Shown here: positions 34,522-44,359 of the stretch, one piece after another
Position numbering within the stretch: position 1 is the stretch's first letter
How the letters are laid out: each line of letters opens with the position of its first letter
From: Isoetes taiwanensis
Taxonomy: Eukaryota; Streptophyta; Lycopodiopsida; Isoetales; Isoetaceae
Direction of reading: 5' to 3'
Length of the DNA: 64,000 nt
Assembly (NCBI GenBank): GCA_021234155.1
Contig: JAJEKV010000005.1
Span: 10,968,572 to 11,032,571 of the forward strand
The notes under the pieces: model-generated
What the model was told of the DNA's origin: nothing
The model's database searches: none
The model's input: only the letters and a program-made list of their open reading frames with translations
Position numbers and translations under genes: made by a program

Positions 34522-36073
34522 TGTGACGTCTCTTGCTCATATACGATACTCCCATCGTCGTACAGAACCGGAGTTCATCCCTCCTGCCAATGCCTTGGCT
34601 GGCATGAGGTCGTCCACCTAACATCAGATCCTTGCTAACAGTCAAGAATCCAATGGGGAAGAATGGACATGTCATTCATCCCGTCTCCCTCGGGACCTAC
34701 CTAGCTACAGAAGCACATCAAACGTGAGCACATAGCATCAAATAACATACATATCCACCTCGAAGGGTGGCTCACCATAACATAACATATGTAACAACAA
34801 CATCAGTAACATCAACATAAGGGGAATCCTACCCAAGGCTCAGACTCATGGGGGATCGACTGACGGCTTGGGTCTCCAGAAGTCAATGCAGACAGGATTC
34901 ATGGCAATTGGATTGGGCTGGCATAAGAACATGGTCGTTGGATAGTCCACTCCATCCGTCCCTCCCGTGCACACTTTGCAGAGTAGGTTGAAGAGTCTTG
35001 GGACCGGACCGTAGCCTGCCGGGTGCGTACCCAAAGGGGCTACTGTTGGGTTGCATCTCCCCAGTCCCGATGAGGCAGGAGGAGAGTCTCCTCCCCTCCA
35101 TAGGCATGCATGCCCATCACAGGCGGCTAGAGGGCCACTGCCCGTATTCGACTTGAACCTCATAGAAGGTGACGCATCACCCAAGAGGTGTCGAGCTCAT
35201 GCCTTGCCCACACGCAGTGGCAAACCATTAAGCCTAGCCAGCTTAGATCCCCCGTAGGCTTTACACACCAGAGGGATCAGTCAGTGATGGGACAAGTCCC
35301 CCTTATTCCACCGGTCTAGCCCCGCCACCCACAACCAGGCGGGCTCTTGTACACGGGCCGCATTAATTGGGAATTAATAAGGTTATCTAAGATCATCTGC
35401 TATTAAAGGCCTCAGGGTCTCTACCCCCCTTCCCACATACACAGGAGAGCATAGAATGGAACATCATCATCATCAAAGAACTGAAATACTAAATAAGATC
35501 TAATCTATCTCACCTAAACATACAAGGTTAGGTTCTTTTATTACGGCTGGTGATCTTAGGATCTACAAGGCTGATAAGACTGATCTAGCATACTATCCTA
35601 GCTCATTGCCGGGCTAAGAGTTGGCTTTGCACAGCAAAATCGCAGGTTACCTGATCCTTGGCTTGCTCCAGCTCCCCGAATCGTGTCCATGCCTTCGTTC
35701 TTGCTGAAGATAGCTGCTCCTGATGAATCTAATATGCAAAGGCGGCTCAACGGTGCTTGGCAATGTGGAATGGCAGCTTGCCTTGGCCGGAATAGCTCAG
35801 GGAAGCCAAAATGCGAAAAGGGAAAAAGGTTTAGGGTTTTTCCTTTTGTTCCTTATACATGAACTTTTAGGGTTAGGTTAAAAGGGACCAAATGGGGTAT
35901 TGCCACTTGGCAAGGGGTTTAATTGCATATGTTCAATATACATGTGCAACATACGAGGTTGCCCCCTAGGCTCAGCTCTGTACGGCTCTCAAGTACTTGT
36001 CATGGTGACATATACGTGTGGCGTGACAATATAATATACGTATTCAGACCATATGTTATGCTGGAACGTCACA
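34522..36073 (-). repeat. Gypsy 3' LTR (left copy)
   Basis: 1.55 kb, starting TGTGACGTCTC and ending GGAACGTCACA on the plus strand. It matches 50796-52232 along its length: ACATCAGATCCTTGCTAAC, GTCTCCCTCGGGACCTACC, GGCATGCATGCCCATCACAG. Short glycine- and proline-rich frames across it occur in both copies and are not genes. Confidence 0.85.
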
Positions 36074-36086
36074 ATCTCCCCACCTT
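36074..36086 (-). other. Polypurine tract of the Gypsy element
   Basis: AAGGTGGGGAGAT on the minus strand, immediately before the 3' LTR. A second AAGGTGGGGAGA lies 30 bp upstream (near 36112-36123). It shows that the internal region lies to the right of this LTR. Confidence 0.65.
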
Positions 36087-36372
36087 GAATTGATGTTGTC
36101 CTCAGCATCACGCGTCTCCCCACCTTGGAAACCTGCATGCCCTGCAATACATTTGATGCATATAATTTTACAACACAATTACCCCAAGGTAATATTTAAG
36201 TTTAATTTTTATAATCACATCACTTGTTCCATAACATAATATAGTAAGGTGATCTTTCAACCCTTACATTATCATTTAATATTCACAAAATTTTATGGTT
36301 TGCACACTTATTATTAACACAGTTTCAAAATTCTATAACTTCAAGTCCATTTGGTCTCTTTGCATGGAATCT

Positions 36373-37046
36373 TCAGGTACCGGGAGATGATTGGGCCTAC
36401 ATCTGGAGATGGGTGTGGAACCCAATCTCGCCCCCCAAGATTCGGGTATTGTTGTGGCAGATTGGGCATCGCTCCCTGAGGGTGAACACATGGGTGCACA
36501 GGATCAACCCGCGGATCAGTGACCTGTGTCCTATGTGTGGTACCTGTGTGGAGACCCTGGAGCACTGCATGTTTCTTTGCTCACATATTCAGCCGGTATG
36601 GCAGTGGGTCCAGCGCCTCTTCCATACCTCCCTCGGTAGTCAAGAGGTTCTTTTGGGGGTGTACCCTAACAGGTGGTCCCAGCTTCAAAGTCTGGCCTTT
36701 CATTTGTGTAAAGCCTGGTTGTTGTGGCTCATTTGGAAGCGACGACGCATGAAGGTATTCAGAAATGCGGAGACGCAGCCTGAGGCTTTGGTCCCACAGT
36801 TAAGGCACAAGCTATATCTCTCTTACCTGGCGTCTCCTCGGAAAGAACAGTTCAAAGCAGCGGTCTAGGAAAGAACCCTCCACATCGTAGACAGTCTGGG
36901 TAGATTTGTGGCATGAGTCATAGATAGGTACACATGTCTGGTGGATACTCGCTCTAGTGTGGGCAAGAGTACCCTAATATCACTCATCTTTGTATTTATT
37001 CTGGATTAATATTAGTTAATTTGATCTTTCAAAAAAAAAAAAAAAA
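36373..37046 (+). pseudogene. L1-type LINE 3' end with zf-RVT domain, poly-A tailed
   Basis: Plus-strand open frame of about 165 codons ending at 36868: DDWAYIWRWVWNPISPPK, IRVLLWQIGHRSLRVNTWVH, then zf-RVT LCPMCGTCVETLEHCMFLC and LLWLIWKRRR. It aligns with the tail of the LINE at 29020-30468. A 160-bp 3' UTR follows, ending ATCTTTC plus 16 A (37031-37046). It is severely 5'-truncated, as is common for LINE insertions. It sits in the 3' non-coding part of the Gypsy element in the opposite orientation. No clear target duplication was found. The open frame suggests a rather recent insertion. Confidence 0.85.
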
Positions 37047-39060
37047 CCCTTTGAGCCTGTTAAGACCATAAGAAATAACAGACTTTAGGCCTTATAGTTC
37101 CATTTGGAAAAATAAGACCTTCAGTTGCAATCCTAGAAATAGACGGTGCAATCTAATTCTAGGCCCTGATAAGGAGCAACCAGGAATAAGAAATAGATTC
37201 ATAAACATAACTTTAAGAACAGAAGTACGGGAAACACGTGGAAGATAATAATGAAAAATATCTAGATAAGTTGATAAAAGAATAACTCAAATAACAGGTT
37301 ACAAAATAGACAAAAGAAATATGATATTCAAATATAAAAGATTTATACATAACTACATAATGGCTGGAGGTTAAGATAACATATAATATTACAGTAGTGC
37401 AGTAATATTGCAGATCTATGCTTGATTCATAAATAGCATACATGAAGCAACTAGTTCACAAGTTTAAAATTTATGACCAACCCAACAAAGGTGGTGGAAC
37501 AACATATAACAACAAAATGGAGAAAAGTAGATAGATGTCACCAAGAAGCTAACTTCTGAAGTTAAATCTTGCAGATTTGAGCAGTGGTATTTGCTCACAC
37601 CATAAAAAACACCACATGGAGGGATAAGTCCGGTTACCTGCAGTGAAACCAAGAGACGATTAGCCTAAAGGGTAAAAGCTCAGGTAAGCAATGAACCTAT
37701 CCGGCTTAACGCCCTTCACCATTAACCAACTTTTTTGTTTAAAGATAACAAATTAAAGATATGCATCCGAAATGAGAGAGAGGAAGCTTTGCTGAGTTAA
37801 AGAATAATCATGAAACCTAATTAATAGCATGCAGCCATATCAAATTGTGCGCGCTTGATGCTATTGGATAACCCTCGGAAAGGAAACAATGATCAGAACG
37901 CGCAGATGTAAGAATCCTAAAGTTATGATGCACTGGAGCAACATAACAAGAAAAGAGTAATATCCAGAAATCCAGCACAACCACCATCAATTCACGAGAC
38001 CATGAGATAGAGGTCAAAATACAACATGGTCAAAACTAGTTAATAACAGAATCTACACTTAAAATATGCAGATCTAAGATGTGTAGAAAGATATCTACGC
38101 CTAGAAGATACAACCTTATGGAGGGAATAAACTGGTTAAGATGTACAAGCACAAGTATACAAATGATCAAGAAACAATAGAAATCAAGAAATCTAATGGC
38201 ATATTTAACTGTTTAAAGTACAAAGAAAGAAATGCAAGAATCAGGCAGGATCAAATTTTGCATAGGGGCCAAAGAAATTTATAACAGGAACTACGTTTGA
38301 CACTTCATATTAGCTTAAATAATGGAAACATGTAAGTTAGTCACTAAATATAGCAGCAGTAGTTTAAGAAAGACGCAATTATATTACAACTAACAACACA
38401 GACCAGTAGAAGTTATCTAGGCGAAAATAATTATCAATAGGAGCTAAGTGCTAAATGCTGTGCATATCAGATATGTGTGGAAATAGACAGTCTATCAAAT
38501 GAGTTGAATCAATGCAGATCAGATATGAGTTAAGAAAGGACAACTACGTTAAGAACGCCAAGGTAGTTGTTTAGACATGTACCTCATATTTGTACAGGAT
38601 ATGTGTCTCAAAACATCCGTTGCTAGTAAGGACCACTAGGGGCATGATTTTAAGAAGAATCAGCAGTATATTATAGTCTAGAATATTTCAACACTGAAGA
38701 TATACTGTCTAGAATAGTGTTCCAATAGGAACAAGGGAATCTGGCGTAAGAATATCACAACACCATCCGTTTCCAAAACAGGTAAAATATAAACATTAGA
38801 CTAAGGAGAATATACACTTGCATAACTCAGCAACATAATAGTCAATATAAAAAAAAAAAAAAAAAAAAAAAACATTATGACAACAAGGATGTGTTGCAAG
38901 TCTTCGCAGTGCGACCCTCCTGTCCCTTAGATCATTCTATTGGCCTGCCGGTCCAACATTACGTTAATACACATTTATTTATGGTAAGGATGGTTATTAG
39001 GGAACCACCCATTTAATTACAATTAATTTAACTACATGGATGCAAGATTAATCTCCTGGC
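37047..39060. other. AT-rich interior of the Gypsy element, no gene
   Basis: 2 kb with no coding potential and only frames of 60-76 codons. A run of 24 A at 38849-38872 may be the tail of a plus-strand retroposed sequence, but the sequence before it shows no recognisable body. In element sense this is the 3' non-coding region after the chromodomain. Confidence 0.4.
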
Positions 39061-39299
39061 GAAGAGGATGCTTCTTCCACGTGGTCGTGGCACCATATAA
39101 TGTCTAGGATGATGTCTAATGCCTATACCTCTCGTTGCCCTTGGCATGGAGGATGGCTTCCTCCCTGTAGTGGGCATAGACTAGATGTGCTTTTCTATCA
39201 ATGCATGATCCTATATGACCTCTTATCTCTCAATTTGTCTACTTCCGTGGCGACAAAAGTAGACTTCTTAATCTACCTTCCACTCATCTATCGGTTCGG

Positions 39300-39703
39300 T
39301 GTTGACTACATCGGTGACGAGTCGACCCTTGCATTGCTCCATGAGTTGTGGGTACTGCTTCTCAAGATCTGTTTGTAGTACCCACGTAGCGTCTTCCACA
39401 GGTAAGTGTGTCCATTTCACTAGGTATTGGAGAATTGAGATCTTCTTGTCTTCTTATAGGATATGTCAAGAAGAACCTCTGAAACACTCTCAAGGTGATC
39501 GTCCGTCATTTCCACTAACTCTCTGGTGTCTCCAATACTTCCTCTGGATTAGAAGTGTGCTTCTTTCGGAGACTTACTTGGAAAACACTATGGATATTCA
39601 AGTGTGCTGGCAGGTCCAACTTATAGGATTGGTTACCTACTCTTTTGGTTATCCTGAATGGTCCAGCCCACCTTGGAGCAAGCTTCTTGCAATAGCGATG
39701 CAA
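39300..39703 (-). pseudogene. Gypsy integrase C-terminus and chromodomain (fossil)
   Basis: On the minus strand 39703-39580 reads KLAPRWAGPFRITKRVGNQS and then KLDLPAHLNIHSVFQVSL, the GPF/Y module that ends chromovirus integrases. Towards 39300 comes YLVKWTHLPVEDATWVLQ and DLEKQYPQLMEQ, a chromodomain with its aromatic W...W pattern. The order (integrase end, then chromodomain, then 3' LTR) is that of chromoviruses. The frames are broken. The integrase catalytic core is not found to the right. Confidence 0.78.
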
Positions 39704-39869
39704 CGCTTCAGCCGATGCAATGCTTGTCTGCTATGCTCTTCTGTCGGCTTCTTGCTACTAGAAGATATCCTCCACCAAATATTGCATGTCGGCTAGGTCT
39801 GCTGGGATACTTCTACCTTGGTCACAGGGTTTAGTTAATGTCTTAAATAAGCATTATCTTGGACCCCTG

Positions 39870-40610
39870 CATGATCCCTGCTGGACTTCCCTTAATGCAT
39901 GCAATTACGTTAATTACCTTAAGGTAATATTATCGTATTAACTTTATAGTAGTATTGAATATATTTCTTCCAATAGTATTATATTTAACTAATTGTTGTA
40001 TGATAACTTTACGGTTAAGATATGTCATCATACAATTATCGAGGCAATATTTATATTTTAGAAAGTATTTTAATTATTTATCATATGGCTAGGGTTTATA
40101 TCATTGGATCCAAATGTTGAACGTGTGACTCTCGCTCGCTACTTGGTTGGTGATGTACTAACCTTACATGTACAAGAAATTTATCGCGGCGGCTTCTGTA
40201 AGGGCAGATTCGTATATCTTTGGAATGGAGATGTTCTCGAAATCTAAGACTTAATAAAGAAGAACTTGTGTTAAAAACATGAATTTGAGGATTAGCAAAC
40301 TTGAATCTGTGTTGTGATTCGTGCCCATATGATAGATGAGGATTGAGGACATGGGTTTTGTTCGAGCATGGTATCCGCACTCCTAAATATCAGATGGGGT
40401 CCTGCTTAAACCATCGCCATCTCCGTAGTTCACCCCTTATTCCTTAATCTACACCGTACGTAAAGTTCCTCGTTTATGGGATATGCAAGTACAAAATTTG
40501 CTATGCTGTATAACAAGATCCGCAAAATACTATAAGATTTCAAGCGGAATACTATATAGTGTTGATTTTGTACGTGCAAAATACAATTATGAGGGCTCTC
40601 GCTGCCCTAC
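39870..40610. other. No gene seen
   Basis: 740 bp of AT-rich sequence just upstream (in Gypsy sense) of the integrase relic. A 94-codon minus-strand frame (40096-40380) has no family resemblance. The Gypsy coding homology ends near 39860. Confidence 0.4.
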
Positions 40611-40614
40611 GTCA

Positions 40615-40842
40615 CCCCCCGTGTGAATATGCACCCAAACCAAAGGGGGTTTAAGGGGGATTTTAATTTAAATGTGTTGGACCCAATGGTTGTGTTAATT
40701 AATGTCAATGGTAGTTATGTGTTGGTTGTTAATGTCAATGGTTGTTATGTGTTGGTTGTTATGTGTTGGGGGATTTAATTTTTATATGTTGGATATTAAT
40801 GGTTTGTGTTGCAAAAAAAAAAAAATTGGCCCCTTCGGGGCC
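40615..40842 (+). repeat. Repeat Z, copy 1, ending in a C(UUCG)G hairpin
   Basis: Begins CCCCCCGTGTGAATATGC and continues CCAAACCAAAGGGGGTTT and GGGGGATTTTAATTTAA, then a (TGTTGGTTGTTATG)-like minisatellite, 13 A, and the hairpin GGCCCCTTCGGGGCC (40828-40842). Copy 2 at 56211-56364 has the same order. No ORF. Class unknown; the A run is internal, so this is not an ordinary poly-A retroposon. Confidence 0.65.
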
Positions 40843-40899
40843 TTAGGGACGCCCCCCCCCCGATGTGATTTAGAATTCAAACCAGAAAAAAAAAACTAG

Positions 40900-41480
40900 A
40901 ATTCATTTGAGGCTTTCATCACCTGTAGCTTTTGAATTTCATCACAATAAAACAAATAGAACATAAGTAAAAGTTACCACGAAGATAGAGCGGATTGATC
41001 CCATTATTCTGAAAGTCATAAAGTTTGCAACACCCATACACAAACATTTTTCAACTGGAATTTAACAGCAGCCTTTGGCCTCCATGGATTCTTGTGGTAA
41101 GAAACCAAAGTGGGAAACTTTTCTGCTTGTTAGCACAAGGATCTAGAAGCCTTGGAATTTGCTTAATAACTGCCTCAAAATCTAAAAATGCATGGTAATT
41201 TTTTGCAATCTTCATTCGGAATGAGCCACAAAACAATATCCAATAGCGCAATCCTGTATTAATCAGCTGGTAGGATGTGAAAGCCTACCAAACCCGGCCG
41301 AAAAATTGCTGTTTTAGCATAGATAACTTAACCAAACATATCCATATCATACACTATCAAAAAGATCTCGGAGAGAGCTTTCCAAATAATAAAAATCATC
41401 TCAAAGCGAGCTACGGATCAAAAGTTATGATAAGAAATGTGTTGCCGGCGGGGAAACTGCACTACATGCACCCTTCAAGT
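40900..41480. other. No supported gene; LTR-like phrases
   Basis: The minus strand has a 66-codon frame (41051-41251) with no family. Its phrase AACTTTTGATCCGTAGCTCG and the following TTGAGATGATTTTTATTATT resemble sequence common in plant LTRs and leaders, so part of it may be an LTR remnant. Nothing firmer can be said. Confidence 0.3.
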
Positions 41481-41493
41481 CCTTCATGTGCCC

Positions 41494-41664
41494 ATTATGC
41501 ACCACACACACAAAAAGAGGGCTTTTGTTGTGAGCCATTGGTTGTTGACCATTATGCACCACACGCACAAAAAGAGGGCTTTTGTTGTGAGCCATTGGTT
41601 GTTGACCATTATGCACCACACACACAAAAAAAGGGCTTTTGTTGTGAGCCATTGGTTGTTGACC
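41494..41664. repeat. Tandem repeat, 3 copies of 57 bp (part of repeat W)
   Basis: Three near-identical 57-bp units start ATTATGCACCACAC at 41494, 41551 and 41608, each containing AGAGGGCTTTTGTTGTGAGC and GGTTGTTGACC. Because 57 is divisible by three, several frames stay open across it on both strands. These frames are by-products. A divergent inverted relative lies at 52990-53090. Confidence 0.9.
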
Positions 41665-41790
41665 ATTGGAAAAAAAAAAGGCTAAAATCAATGACTCAGA
41701 AATGGTGCACTCTAGATGTACGCATTAGTACATCCATTTGAATACATCACGAAATCATAGGAAAACCTTAGTGAAAAGCGTACAAAAACA
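41494..41790 (+). repeat. Repeat W, copy 1
   Basis: The 57-bp array is followed by TCTAGATGTACGCATTAGTACATCC (41711-41735) and AAATCATAGGAAAACCTTAG. The same order (GGCTTTTGTTGT units, then TCTAGATGTAC..ATTAGTACA, then AAATCATATGAAAACCTTAG) occurs on the minus strand at 53090-52830. It is therefore a dispersed repeat family of unknown class. ATGTAC...GTACAT forms a short inverted repeat in it. Confidence 0.6.
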
Positions 41791-42006
41791 CAAAGAAAAC
41801 CCCCTGTTATTATGCTACATATTCGTGTTAAAACCATGGTTGGGGTCATGTTTAAACCACATATGCCCCTCATTATCGTGTTAAAACCATAGTTACACAT
41901 ATTACTTGTTAAGGAACGAATCCGCCTGGTTCAAAAAAAAAAGGGTGCATCGGAAGCAAAGGAACATCACGGATGCGAACAAAAGGCAAATTTGGGGATG
42001 GGTAGG

Positions 42007-42156
42007 CTATGGACTAACCACAGGTTGAGGTTCGGGAGGCTTCTCATCCTTTTTTTCTTCTTTCTTCTCTTCTTTTTTGTCTTCGGCCTTATCGTCCTTT
42101 TTCTCCTCTTTCTTCTCGGGGGCCTTAGCTTCAGCCTCTGCTTTGGCTTCAGTCAT
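42007..42156 (-). CDS. Lys/Glu-rich 49-residue ORF, possible first exon of a HIPP-like gene
   Basis: Minus-strand ATG at 42156 opens MTEAKAEAEAKAPEKKEEKK, then alternating K/E/D to PPEPQPVV, with a stop at 42007-42009. A GT donor candidate (GTG/GTTAGT) sits at PQPV, and a first exon ending there would be in phase 0. Heavy-metal-associated isoprenylated plant proteins often have such K/E-rich, Pro-rich leaders just before VVLKV and the metal-binding domain. No HMA domain (CxxC) is found downstream to 41000, and a repeat follows at 41790. It is either a truncated gene, a first exon with a distant partner, or a chance low-complexity ORF. Its neighbour on the same strand, the SAUR-like gene, makes a host origin likelier. 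Confidence 0.4.
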   Translation of the reverse strand: MTEAKAEAEAKAPEKKEEKKDDKAEDKKEEKKEEKKDEKPPEPQPVVSP

Positions 42157-42402
42157 GGTAGGCGATTCTGAGGCGATGGATGGATCTGGAAGGTAAAGTA
42201 AAGAGGAATAGAAATAATAGAATGGAATGGAAGTGTAAATGGAAGTGGATTAGAATGAAGGGAGGAGCATAATTAGATGAGCATGAGCAGGGAAAAAGGC
42301 ACAGAGGGCTATGAAACGGGCGCAAGAGGTGACGTCAGAAGAGGTGAAGGAACATCATGGATGAGCAAGCATTCAGGGCGGCAGAACACAAACCAAATCT
42401 AA

Positions 42403-42762
42403 CTAAATGCTCTCATTTTCTACCAAAGCGAGCAGCTGCCGGAACAGAAGAACTTCATAAGAAACAGCTATGGCGGCGTCGTGCCGGAAACCCTGTTCTA
42501 GCAGAACCTTGAAAGGGGGATGATGCAAATGACGAGCTTCTACTTCAAATCTCTCCATGTCCTTACCAACGTAAATCACGAAGAAGCCGTGGGGAGCGGG
42601 CTGATTGAGGATGCCAATATCCGCCTCGCCAGTGCCTCTGTTTCTTGAAGATGCCATGTCGCCGGAAGCCATGCTCCAGTCGGAAGCGGAGCCGAGCTCT
42701 CTGCTCAGGCTTCCGCTGCCGGAAAGCTTGCTTACAGATGTATCACACAGATGTCTTCGCAT
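42403..42762 (-). CDS. SAUR-like auxin-responsive protein
   Basis: An intact single-exon frame of 119 codons from ATG at 42762 to the stop at 42403. The N-terminal 55 residues are Ser/Arg-rich and variable. The core GFFVIYVGKDMERFEVEARH, then LHHPPFKVLLEQGF and ending SYEVLLFRQLLALVENES, matches the SAUR domain (VYVG...RF.VP...L.HP.F..LL...GF...I.C....F..LL). The usual EEEFGF loop is shortened. SAURs are small proteins, often intronless, that promote cell expansion by inhibiting PP2C.D phosphatases (known for the family). Codon composition is more GC-rich than the surroundings. A G-box overlapping an AuxRE lies 108 bp upstream. No poly-A signal was examined. It sits between the two Gypsy LTRs, so it may be captured or intervening host DNA. 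Confidence 0.72.
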   Translation of the reverse strand: MRRHLCDTSVSKLSGSGSLSRELGSASDWSMASGDMASSRNRGTGEADIGILNQPAPHGFFVIYVGKDMERFEVEARHLHHPPFKVLLEQGFRHDAAIAVSYEVLLFRQLLALVENESI

Positions 42763-42869
42763 GCCAATGCCATGCTATGTCTGTTTGTCTGCATCACTGC
42801 GCGTCCAAGTCTCTTCAATAATTCAGGGCTTGCTTACAGCCCAAGAAATCGAAAATAAAAAATTATCCA

Positions 42870-42879
42870 CACGTGTCGG
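42870..42879. promoter_or_regulatory. G-box/ABRE overlapping an auxin-response element upstream of the SAUR-like gene
   Basis: CACGTGTCGG: G-box CACGTG (42870-42875), ABRE core ACGTGTC (42871-42877) and TGTCGG (42874-42879), the high-affinity ARF site. It lies 108 bp from the SAUR start codon. Short motifs occur by chance, but this overlap at this distance fits auxin/ABA control. Confidence 0.45.
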
Positions 42880-42899
42880 CAAACCCTGAGGCAGAACCC

Positions 42900-44335
42900 A
42901 GAAAAATTAGGTAAAGGAAAAAAAAATCAAAAATGGATGTATCTTTATATATGGTTTGATATACTTTATAGTTGCTATACTTATGAAAAGATAGATAAAT
43001 TCTTATTATATTTGCTAGGACCGTATAAAGGTTACTTCAATGTCTTTGGAAGGAACTACATCCTTGCGAAGGTTTAACTAAGATGTTATGTAATTATTAT
43101 CTTACTTTATCTCGATACTAAGATATCTACATAAGCCAAAACTATCTATGTAGTTATTATAAACATATAATTTATCAACAAGGCATTAAAGCTTATGATA
43201 TATGCTCTCATAGAGTGCTATCAATTCCTTGCATAATAGTATACTTAAGATTATATAATTTATGTGGTTATAAGGGGTTCACAACCCTGAATAATTTAAT
43301 TAAGAGCTAGGCTACTAGCTCATTCCTAGGTGTGAATGCAGGCAATTGATTACGGCGTAAGAAAATTATGCTTTTCCTATCATGCATTCTATCTACACTT
43401 AGATGCAAAGCCTCTCCCCACCTTAGTTGTCGCACTCGCTAAGGCTAGAATACATCCCCCCATTGAGCCGGTGTCAACTAGTTTGGAGACGACTTGGCCA
43501 TTGCATTGTTTCCATTAATTCGCCCCCCTTCTTTGGTGCAGTTGGCTACCACGTTAGTCTTGCATGCTAAAGGTCACATGGACATTAAGCGTCTATCCAT
43601 CTTACACTCCATCTGCTTTGGCTACATGCGGAAGGAACTCTATTCTAAGGTCGACTAATTTGATGGTGATTCAACCCCTAAGATGTAGGTAGATTCAGTC
43701 CTAAGATTGAGCTCCCACTTTCTTCATAAGAAAATGGTCCTACACCTCTCCAATGATGCTATCCAATACATCCTATCCCCTCAATTGATGTTGTCATAAC
43801 ATCGTAGTTATTCTATCTACCTTAAGAGGTTATATGCTTTTTATCTAATGCATTAATTTACTAGCCTTAGCTAACATATTTAACCGTCTATGATGGATGC
43901 AACCATCATGTTTAACATATCTATCGCTAAGCGATGGGTTAGTGAATTATTTAGAACGATTCTAAACTGCAAGGTTTCGTCATCATGACAATTCCTTTTG
44001 TCTCAAAAGACTGTGATTAATATACTTCTTATTTTAGATGTGCCTTTCATGTATTATTCAATTTTATGTTCTAGAGATCCCTCTTTCTTAGTTATTTACT
44101 TTCTTGGAATATTCCTATCAATTGAATTCATGTCATTATAACAAGTTGGCCGGACTTGTTAGATTACTTCTTTTCATTCGGTTGGATTATTCCTTGGAGG
44201 TACTAGCTTTATGCATGGTCAACAATTATCCTAGTAATGATTCCTTCTTAGCGAGGTGATCAATCTCCCCAAGTGGTTTCAATATGTTGGACTAGTAATG
44301 GTGCCCAGCGTTGCTGGGCATAAGTTGAGAGCCTG
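42900..44335. other. AT-rich, no gene
   Basis: 1.4 kb upstream of the SAUR-like gene and before the polypyrimidine tract. The longest frame is 60 codons. No repeat or RNA structure seen. Confidence 0.4.
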
Positions 44336-44359
44336 TAAATGCTTTGGGATGCAGTGAGA

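Noticed and set aside
34846-35257. 112-codon frame and overlapping frames in the left LTR
   Set aside because: Also present in part in the other LTR at 51083-51374; LTR sequence without protein features.
41494-41664. Possible CRISPR-like array
   Set aside because: Units are contiguous 57-bp tandem repeats without spacers in a plant nuclear context; a minisatellite.
41277-41741. Repetitive protein EGFCCEPLVVDH x3
   Set aside because: Open only because the 57-bp unit is a multiple of three. The divergent copy at 53000-53090 does not keep a frame.
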